Source: Beroe forskalii (lineage: Eukaryota > Ctenophora > Nuda > Beroida > Beroidae). From it: DNA of 64,000 nucleotides. Both the position numbers and the translations under genes were made by a program. The notes beneath the pieces were generated by a model. The model searched no databases and was not told where the DNA came from. It saw only the letters and a list, made by a program, of their open reading frames with translations. Positions 56,940 through 64,000 of the stretch are shown piece after piece. The DNA lies in contig WFMF01000017.1 in NCBI GenBank assembly GCA_011033025.1, forward strand, positions 930,001 to 994,000, read 5' to 3'. Numbering within the stretch: the stretch's first letter is position 1; every line of letters starts with the position of its first letter.

Positions 56940-57690
56940 CTACTCTCTTCCCTCCTTTTACTAAATGCTAAGAGCCTCAACCCGTCTGCTCAGAGTGTCG
57001 GCAGATGGAAGCTCAATGACCTCATTGGGCACGTGGAGGAGAAACGACAGACTGGGCAACTGTTTCCCTTCATCGCAATCATCGAATCTTGGTTGAAGTC
57101 GTACATCAGTGACGCTCAACTTCAGATCCCAGGCTACAGCATAACGCGAAGTGATCGCAGTAAATGGAACGGTGGGCGGTGGCGGGGTTCTTCTCTACTC
57201 AATGTCATCACTTCCTATCTCTGTGTCAGAGTGCTTTGACGAAATGTCAGGGGCTGTGTAATGTCTTCCCGTCCGCTAAGCTTCTAGTGGCAGTTGTCTA
57301 CAGATCTCCTGATGCCAGCTATTCTAGTTTCTCTAACGTTCTAGAACATATCAGGCACACCATCGACACCCTCCCAGACAATGATTATGACATCTTTATA
57401 ACAGGTGACTTCAACCTACCACAGATTGATTGGGAGTCCCTTCAGATGCTGAGTGGAGGAACATCTGAATCGAACTTGTAGCTCAGTGTCTGCTCAACTT
57501 CATGTCGACTCACCTGCTAAGTCAAACGGTTTCGGTACCTACTAGAGGACAAAACATTTTGGATCTGGTACTCTGCAACAATGATAGACTTATAGCAGAT
57601 GTGAAAGCTGAATCGACTGAGCTATCAGACCACGATATGGTCAATGTGTTACTGTCCTTCACTCCTGGTACTATGGAGGAATCTCAGGCT
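56940..57690 (+). pseudogene. LINE apurinic-like endonuclease domain, frameshifted
   Basis: Frames in order give LLLNAKSLNPSAQSVGRWKL (motif with Asn), FPFIAIIESWLKSYISDAQL (catalytic Glu in ESW), a shift, VLLYSMSSLPISV, KLLVAVVYRSPDA, YDIFITGDFNLPQIDWESL (GDFN) and NILDLVLCNNDRL, then TELSDHDMVNVLL (SDH). All canonical exonuclease-endonuclease-phosphatase motifs are present across three frames. This domain nicks target DNA for priming. Breaks occur near 57175, 57480 and 57835. Confidence 0.85.
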
Positions 57691-57836
57691 ACATATCTCG
57701 ACGAAATGAATTTCCGGTCCCTGGATTTCAGTCAAGCTGATTTCGACCAACTCAATGAGATGTTCGCAAAGGTAACCTGGAAGAAACTGCGAGACTCAGG
57801 CACATTCGAGGAATTCCCCTGCCAAACTCAATGAAG

Positions 57837-58222
57837 CTATGCTCGAGATCTGTCTGAAGTCTGTCCCTCGGAAAAACCTCCAACTGGAAAACCAAAGGTG
57901 TATAATTCCCTGAGAAGGAGGAAAGCGAAGCTAAAAAGCCGTCTCTCTGCTGCTAAGTGTTCAGGCAACTCGGCCCGAATCAAAGAATTGGAAGACGAGA
58001 TTGTGTTGTTTGCTTCGAAATAAAAGACGCTATAGTCAACCATCTAGATAAGGGTGAGAAACGGGCTGTGGAGAGAATCAAATCTAACCCAAAGTATTTC
58101 TACTCATACACAAATTCCTTCTCAAAGGTCAAGCACAGTATAACAACTCTACTGAATGATAACGAGGAACTGTAACTGACAGGAAAGAACTGGCTAATAT
58201 TCTTCAGAAGCAGTTTTGCTCG
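57837..58222 (+). pseudogene. LINE ORF2 linker between endonuclease and RT
   Basis: Frames read PRKNLQLENQRCIIP and VYNSLRRRKAKLKSRLSAA, then EIKDAIVNHLDKGEKRAVER IKSNPKYFYSYTNSFSKVKH. The KSNPKYFY(S)Y..S stretch is characteristic of the connector before RT in this LINE group. DRKELANILQKQFCSVFSNP, across 58175-58235, leads into the RT. Confidence 0.75.
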
Positions 58223-59584
58223 GTGTTTAGCAACCCAAACTGTCCTGAAAAGTCGGACCCTTCCTTCACGGTGCCCCCTCTTACTAGCCATGACCCAGAG
58301 CCTGTTGTGACGCTGGATAGCATTATGGAAGCTATATCTGAGATAAAGATGGATTCTGCCCCTGGTCCCGACGGTGTGCCAGCTGTTCTGCTAAAGAAAT
58401 GTGCGGAGAGTCTCAGTGTTCCCATCCATCTTCTTTGGACGGAGTCCATGTCGTCTGGTGTTGTGCCAAGCTTCTATAAGAAAGGACTCATTACACCGCT
58501 TTTCAAAAAAGGTAGTAGATGTGAAGCGGCTAACTACAGACCTGTACCTCTGACTTCTCATGTTGTCAAGGTCTATGAAAGGGTGGTCAGAAAGCACATG
58601 GTACAACATCTGGAATCCAACAGTCTTCTCACCGATAAACAACACGGATTCAGATCTAACAGAAGCTGCCTCACCCAAATGCTCGACCATTTTGATGGCA
58701 TCCTTGAAGAGTTCACGCGTGGCGAGGACACGGACTCTATTTACCTCGACTCTGCAAAAGCGTTTGATAAAGTGGATCTAGGTCTTCTTATTCAGAAGCT
58801 GAAGAGATACGGATTTCACAATAAGATCATTGATTGTATTCAGTCCTTCCTTTCTAACCGAGAACAAGCCGTTGTACTAAATGGTACTCATTCCGACAGT
58901 GCTTTAGTTCTTAGTGGTGTTCCTCAAGGAAGTGTTCTGGGGCCGCTTTTATTCATCCTGTTCATTAATGATCTGGAACATATTGTGCTCTCATCGAAGG
59001 TGAGCTTCTTTGCTGATGACACCAGAGTCTCAAAACAGATCAGATGCTACGAAGACTGTTTGTTACTTCAGGATGACTTGTTCCGTATTATTGGCTGGTC
59101 ACATGCCAATAACATGACACTTCATGAACAGAAGTTTGAGCTTTTGAATCACCTCCAAAATCGAAAAAGCCTGTTCCTCGAACTCCCGTTCTTTACTGAA
59201 GCATTGCATTGCAAGGTCTCCGACGAGGAAGTACTCTACCCTGTTGAGAATGTCAGAGACCTCGTTGTTCATGTAGCAAGCGATCTAAGCTGGTCAAGAC
59301 ACATAGCAAACATGGTCACCAAGGCTAGAAGTACGCTATCATGGGTGTTCAGTGTCTTCAAAACTCGAGACAGTACTGTCATGACTACAATGTACAAGTC
59401 AATTGTAAGAAGCAAACTAGAGTACTGCTGTCCGCTGTGGAACCCAAGCAAGGTAACTGACATTCAACTGATTGAAGGGGTTCAAAGGACATTTACGAGT
59501 CGGATAGGAGGCCTCCGCCACCTGAACTACTGGGAGAGACTGGCTAAGCTGAAATTGATGTCACTTCAACGAAGACGGGAAAGG
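58223..59584 (+). pseudogene. LINE reverse transcriptase, open but truncated by an insertion
   Basis: 454 codons copy element RNA into DNA at the nicked target. Visible blocks: IKMDSAPGPDGVPAVLLKKC (RT1), GLITPLFKKGSRCEAANYRP (RT2), KQHGFRSNRSCLTQML, IYLDSAKAFDKVDLGLLI (motif A; a Tyr/Phe-to-Ser change follows the first Asp), GVPQGSVLGPLLFILFINDL (motif B), KVSFFADDTRVSKQI (motif C, FADD), FLVHVASDLSW-like DLVVHVASDLSWSRHI and YKSIVRSKLEYCCPLWNPSK. It ends at RRRER, where the inserted element supplies a stop. Beyond the insertion the frame resumes at 60706 without loss. Confidence 0.9.
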
Positions 59585-59586
59585 TA

Positions 59587-60705
59587 GGGTAGAGCGGGGT
59601 AACTTTGAACGATTTTTCAGTTTTTCTAACTGCCCTCTGAAAATAGAACACATGCCAAAAAGTTCGTGTGTTCTTATAACCATTAGGGGCCCTGGCTAAT
59701 AAACCTGGTATGTGAGATGTGTCAGTTTGTACTAACAGAGCCGTGATCACGTGATCAAATTTGCAACAAAGTTGTTCAAAGTTACCCGGCCCTGGGGTAA
59801 CTTTGAACACCCAATAAACCAATTAGAAGCCTCCTGGATATAGATTTTTATGTTTTGGACAAATTCTGGGTCAATGAAAAGTTCATTACCACATAATTCA
59901 TTTCATCAATTCAGATGGTGAAACCATGGCCACGCCCATTCAAAAGTGTTGTTCAAAGTTACCCCAAAAAAATTTTTGTGCTTTTTTGCTTCGAATTATG
60001 CTAAATTGGATTTAAAACATGCTAATGATGCTTCTTATATGCCATTCTTACAAAAAACATCCTTTGGGCAATGAGATTTGACCACTTTTTGGGAAGTGTT
60101 CAAAAGTTACCCCAATTCGCTAATATTTTTTCCAGATACAATTTTGCATGAGGTCCTCTAGATTATGATTTGGCTAGCCAAGGCCAACTTTCAACATGTA
60201 TCTACTGAATTATTACAAAAATAAAGCCCATCATTGATGCCCGGACAAATTTGAGGTGGATCAAGGCCTTTTAAAATCAAATCCATAAAAAGCATAAGTA
60301 GGAAATTGCCTGCATGAAAATATCTAAAATAAAAAATCAAACAAAGTCTCAAATTTAAAACAAAAACACATTACTGATGCAAGATATAATCTGACAAAAA
60401 GTGTACGTACAATTGATTATGAAAGTAGGCTTAATATTACCAAATCTGAACTTATAGCCGAAAAAATCGATTTGAAGGACTTTTCCATGAAATTGCTCAG
60501 AACAAGCAATAATGAAACCAAATGACTTCTATGGGTGGCAGAATTGTTCTACAATCCCATTAATTGTTGAATGTATGAAATAAGGGAAGTGATATGGAAG
60601 CAAATGGAATTGATTTATTTGCTGTTCAAAGTTACCCCAGGAAAATTCAAAGTTACCCCAAGCTGTTCAAAGTTACCCCGTGTTCAAAGTTACCCCGCTC
60701 TACCC
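59587..60705. mobile_element. TA-flanked 1.1-kb element inserted in the LINE reverse transcriptase
   Basis: TA flanks both sides (59585-59586, 60706-60707). The terminal inverted repeats GGGTAGAGCGGGGTAACTTT GAAC are perfect over 24 bases. The TIR-derived motif GTTCAAAGTTACCCC or its complement occurs about nine times: both ends, a facing pair at 59773-59809, 59949, 60098 and a cluster at 60624-60695. No protein is encoded. TA target and TIR suggest a Tc1/mariner-type MITE; removing it with one TA restores the RT frame, so boundaries are exact. Confidence 0.95.
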
Positions 60706-60880
60706 TACATCATTCTTATGATGTGGAAGATCTTCCACAATGTTGTCCCAAACTGTTGCAATATCGAATTTAGTATGACATCAAGGCACGGTGCAGTAGC
60801 AGTTATTCCTCCCCTGTCTAGGTTAAGATCAGTAGCCAATCAGACGCTTTATGATAGATCATTCCGGGCAGGGACCTGGT
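60706..60880 (+). pseudogene. LINE RT C-terminal tail after the insertion
   Basis: It continues the RT frame as YIILMMWKIFHNVVPNCCNI, EFSMTSRHGAVAVIPPLSRL and RSVANQTLYDRSF. It then jumps to RAGTWFFPVGAS, which is 3' non-coding sequence in the copy at 63660. The expected AVLGPKLWN tail (present at 63513-63560) is missing, so about 150 bases were deleted. Confidence 0.8.
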
Positions 60881-61240
60881 TCTTTCCAGTTGGGGCTTCA
60901 CGCACCTCCCCCTCCCGAGTGTGCCAACTGCACTTCCCCATGCAGTTGGTATCATCCACACCTTCCACCTGCTGGGTACTCTCTAGTACCACTCACCAGC
61001 TAAGTATCATAACTTCACTATCCAGCCCCTCACTGTATATTAACTTTCGATTTTACAATATAACCACCCAGCCCCCTCTTTCTATATCTATACTATTCTT
61101 TTATCTTTTTACTTAATTCATTATAATTCAGGTACACTAACTTGAAGACTGTCCTCAAAGGGAATGATCAACCCATAAATACATATTATATACTGTAACA
61201 ACATGGGCACAGCCCGGTAGTCAGTACTCACTTTGTACTA
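60864..61240 (+). repeat. LINE 3' region, copy 1
   Basis: GCAGGGACCTGGTTCTTTCC and the following 350 bases match 63668-64000 closely, with a partial further copy (ACCTGCTGGGTACTCT...CAGCTAAGT) at about 61511-61550. It contains ACCTCCCCCTCCCGAGTGTG and CACCAGCTAAGTATCATAAC. No poly(A) is visible. Confidence 0.8.
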
Positions 61241-62999
61241 CAAAAAAACAGTATGGCTTCCTCCCTCAAACTCTAAAAGGCCACTCAAGAACCCCTGATA
61301 AGATTTTCTCCAGATCCCTCCAAAGTTCAGGTTCCTCAGCACCATCATGGAATAATTTTTGTCTCATTCTGGAAGCAGCAGTTACATTGGCGACCCCTGC
61401 ATTATCAACCCTCTTACTGCTTTCAAACTAAGCCCACTGTCCAATTCTCCCATATTATATACAATTAGTAAACAACATTTTATTTCGTTATCTCTCCCAC
61501 TTTCATCACCCTCACCTGCTGGGTACTCTGTACTTCAAACCAGCTAAGTCCCATTACCTCACCACTTCCATCAGGCAACAAATTTCGCTACATCTAGACC
61601 CATAGAAATAAATTCTACAAACTGCAGCCAATTTCGAAAGGATGTTCCATCCCACTAAATCAGATTTAGCAACATTGCCAAGATTAATGAACAATTATAC
61701 AACACCAAAAACATCACCAAAAATATCACAAAACTAACAATCAGTTCCCTCTCTTCTTTTCCAGGTAGTACCCCATAGCTGGGCTTTGCCCATTGATCCC
61801 AGCATAATTCCAATCAATGGGAATATTATTTACACAGTCTGGTTGGGTCAGAAGTAAACAAAGTTTTAAGTAAACAAAGTTTTTTATTGATCTCCACAAC
61901 TTACAATCAAAAACACACACAAAAGAACGATGAAGGCATAACGCTACCAAATTCTACTATTCATATTAAAGGGAGAGAATATCTTTCACATTAAGCATTT
62001 AAGGCTTTGATTCATCAGATAGATACAGATAATTAAGTTATCTAAGAATGGTTCACAATGATATCATTATCCAGGTAAGATTTGTAAAATCTTAAATAAG
62101 CTTGTAGTTTCAATCATTATATCTGGAGGACTGTTGCATTATCTGTATTATGTCAATAGGCACCGTTATAATTCATCAGACCAATTCAGGTCTATTTGAA
62201 TGGATCATGGCTTGACATATAATGTTCTACCATGGAATAGATAACTCTTGAGCTTGGTCTGCTGTACAAAGGAGAATATTACCAGACCCCTTTGTAGAGC
62301 ACATACTTCATGGCATGGCAGTAAAGTATGCACCTTTGAGAACACCAAGTGTATAGAGAGACCTATTTTATAACATTTACATGAACTAATTAATAAGGCT
62401 ATTTGAAACTGGTCCAATGGATTCGCTGAAAGTGAAGGTTTAGTTGACCAGTTCCGTTTCAGGGGGCCAATTGATTAGTGTAGCAGTATATGTGGCTGGA
62501 GAAAGGACACAGTTGCTATATGCTTAAGAGTGCCCCTGGGGACCACCTGCCACACCAATCAGGGCCCATTTTTTCGTTATTCACAGTCATTTTTATAATC
62601 TTTACAAGAGTATATCAATTCAATAGACACCTTTGTCTATAGCACTGAGATAAAGCCTTATAACGTACAACTCATCAAGTACGACATTCATGTACAACTC
62701 TCATAAACTTTCACAACTCTCATTATAACATGAAAGTTGTTGCACTTGAGTCTCAAGTGCTGTTCGTTTCTTATACCTTACAACACACATTCTTTAAAAT
62801 TCAGATAAAAATCACCTTCCACCTGTGCCATGGTCGACCCTCTCATTAACCTGTTTATTGCTGCATTGAGTTTGAATTGAAGAAAGGCATTAACATTGGT
62901 CAGTTGAGCTACAATTTGTTTTTGTGAGCTCAATTGGAGCAAACTCAGAAAGTTTTCGTTGCTCCAGGAGTCCAAGTTGTTGTTTTGTACCTCTAGGAG
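61241..62999. other. Non-coding region after the LINE
   Basis: The left part (61241-61740) still resembles LINE 3' sequence and contains CTCTCAAACTCTAAAAGG-type text. The frame GSSSYIGDPCIINPLTAFK near 61367 may be another C-terminal remnant. 61740-62999 is ordinary AT-rich DNA. A 10-base inverted pair near 62695-62740 (TGTACAACTCTC/ACAACTCTC repeats) is the only structure noted. Confidence 0.35.
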
Positions 63000-63190
63000 T
63001 GACCTTTTCAGCAGACTTTTATCAAATTCTCATCGCTATCTAAGCCAAATTTCCCTAAGTCTAGACTTTGGGTGAAGCAATTCCACAGCCAAGGGGCTCT
63101 ATATGTGAAATTCTTAGAAGAAGCAGGGGTTATAAATCGGTTTGTATTACGTTTTGATCTATTAAGAATTTGGTACAGGTGCGTCTGACC
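63000..63190 (-). pseudogene. Possible LINE ORF2 C-terminal remnant
   Basis: The minus-strand frame reads LNRSKRNTNRFITPASSKNF TYRAPWLWNCFTQSLDLGKF GLDSDENLIKVC. The pattern (RRF..P...NF.YRAP.LWN.....LR....F...L) is the usual C-terminal end of CR1/Jockey-type ORF2 proteins. It is short and isolated. Confidence 0.5.
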
Positions 63191-63339
63191 TCCCTGTGGC
63201 TCAGCCAGATGAAGGGAGGTGGTACATAGCCACCTCCGGCTGATCTCCGACTTAATCTGCAGGTAAGCACTGACTTGTTTTGCAGTCTGTTTGAAGCCAC
63301 CGGGTGTTGGTAGCTTGCTGGTCCAGTGAGGTCCTGGAC

Positions 63340-63506
63340 GGGTAGGCTACTCTCAGCCCAGGATATCTCCGGCAGTCGGGTGGCCTGAAAAACCACCCAG
63401 GAGTTCACACCCTTCGCCTAGTGTACTAGGGATAGTCTCCATGCTCAGCATGGCTGCCACCGGCCTGGTTGATTAAACCGACTGTGGCCGTTTTACTAAG
63501 ACTAAG
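63340..63506 (-). repeat. 160-bp interspersed repeat, copy 2
   Basis: The inverted, nearly identical partner of 29641-29802. It ends at AAACGGCC/TTTTACTAAGACTAAG, directly against a LINE C-terminus that begins at 63507. Confidence 0.7.
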
Positions 63507-63652
63507 ATAGATCATTTGCAGTTCTAGGTCCAAAACTATGGAACCAAGTACCGAGCACTATAAAAGCAATCGATAAATTTGACATGTTTAAAGCTAGTTT
63601 GTCGAAATTCATTGCTTTGATACCGGACAAGCCTCCGGTCGAGCCAGTGTAG
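63507..63652 (+). pseudogene. LINE ORF2 C-terminus
   Basis: RSFAVLGPKLWNQVPSTIKA, IDKFDMFKASLSKFIALIPD and KPPVEPV, then stop. This is the tail missing from the LINE at 60706-60880; the join GATAGATCATT is common to both. The upstream part is replaced by the 160-bp repeat. Confidence 0.8.
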
Positions 63653-63659
63653 CTCTTTA

Positions 63660-64000
63660 AGAGGGGGGCAGGGACCTGGGTCTTTCCAGTTGGGGCCTCA
63701 CGCACCTCCCCCTCCCGAGTGTGCCAACTGCACTTCCCCATGCAGTTGGTATCATCCACACCTTCCACCTGCTGGGTACTCTCTAGTACCACTCACCAGC
63801 TAAGTATCATAACTTCACTATCCAACCCCTCACGGTATATCAACTTTTGATTTTACATTATAACCACCCTAGCCCCCTCTTTCTTTATCTATACTATTCT
63901 TTTTATCTCTTTCCTTAATTCATTATAATTCAGGTACAAGTTAGCTGTCCTCAAAAGAATTAATACCCCTAGGTACATATTATATATTGTAACAATGTGG
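63660..64000 (+). repeat. LINE 3' region, copy 2 (runs off the window)
   Basis: It matches 60864-61240 from GGGGCAGGGACCTGGGTCTT onward and ends at the window edge with TATTGTAACAATGTGG, the counterpart of 61194-61206. Confidence 0.8.

Larger units (their letters stand above)
56830..61240 (+). mobile_element. CR1/Jockey-like LINE ORF2 with 3' region, interrupted by a TA-flanked element
   Basis: The order endonuclease, linker, reverse transcriptase, C-terminal tail and 3' non-coding region is the normal ORF2 order of CR1/Jockey-group LINEs. The endonuclease is frameshifted. The RT is open for 454 codons and is then cut by a 1.1-kb DNA element. After the insertion about 50 codons continue in frame; an internal deletion then joins LYDRSF to the 3' region near 60868. 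The 3' region recurs at 61500-61570 and 63660-64000. No ORF1 precedes it. Confidence 0.85.

Overview
This is a transposon-dominated stretch of a metazoan nuclear genome. Spliced exons, CR1/Jockey-like, Penelope-like and restriction-like-endonuclease retroelements, Helitrons, TA-, TAA-, TTAA- and 8-bp-target DNA elements, large minisatellites and animal-type CCCTAA telomere-like stretches all point to an invertebrate. The species cannot be fixed from the sequence. There is no bacterial gene organisation, CRISPR array, rRNA or convincing tRNA. The only host gene I recognise is a Rab4-like GTPase, seen as two spliced exons on the minus strand (18522-18662 and 18890-18970). Almost everything else is mobile DNA or its remains.

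Layout. 1-3530 and 5093-9600 hold two very similar minus-strand copies of one retroelement encoding a PHD finger, a reverse transcriptase and a restriction-like endonuclease. A Helitron (3531-4238) is inserted in the first copy only. A third, 3'-terminal piece of the family lies at 19440-19975. Short non-autonomous Helitrons form head-to-tail arrays at 11879-13341 (two units), 20133-23820 (three units, one carrying a 2.1-kb TA-flanked insertion) and 23944-25059 (three units). A LINE ORF1 at 13827-14648 is preceded by a 30-bp tandem array. From 26 to 31 kb there is a CTCTCAGGGAGC minisatellite split by a 0.94-kb repeat, a TACA-flanked element full of GGAAGTA motifs, and a Penelope-like GIY-YIG fragment.

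31014-37127 is a 6.1-kb foldback element. It has an 8-bp target duplication (TTAACTTA), long inverted arms and two opposed 27-bp minisatellites, and its right arm carries a hAT-like MITE. 39312-40883 is a second foldback element, with target duplication AATTGTGT and a minisatellite core. 41-45 kb contains dispersed pieces of a minus-strand LINE broken by MITEs, a palindrome and a TTAA-flanked element. A LINE ORF1 lies at 48144-48928. 50712-56186 is a 5.5-kb element with perfect 28-bp terminal inverted repeats, opposed 11-bp minisatellite blocks and a decayed IS1595/ISXO2-type (Merlin-like) transposase. 56830-61240 is a nearly full CR1/Jockey-like ORF2 whose reverse transcriptase is interrupted by a 1.1-kb TA-flanked element. 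The window closes with further LINE 3' ends.

No multi-gene pathway is encoded. The striking content is architectural. Three unrelated inverted-repeat elements each enclose minisatellites. Two DNA elements iterate their own terminal motif inside. Helitron units stand end to end, and most carry a near-canonical RFX X-box. Nested insertions with clean empty sites give a relative order of events. All element boundaries and protein calls were read by eye without database searches.
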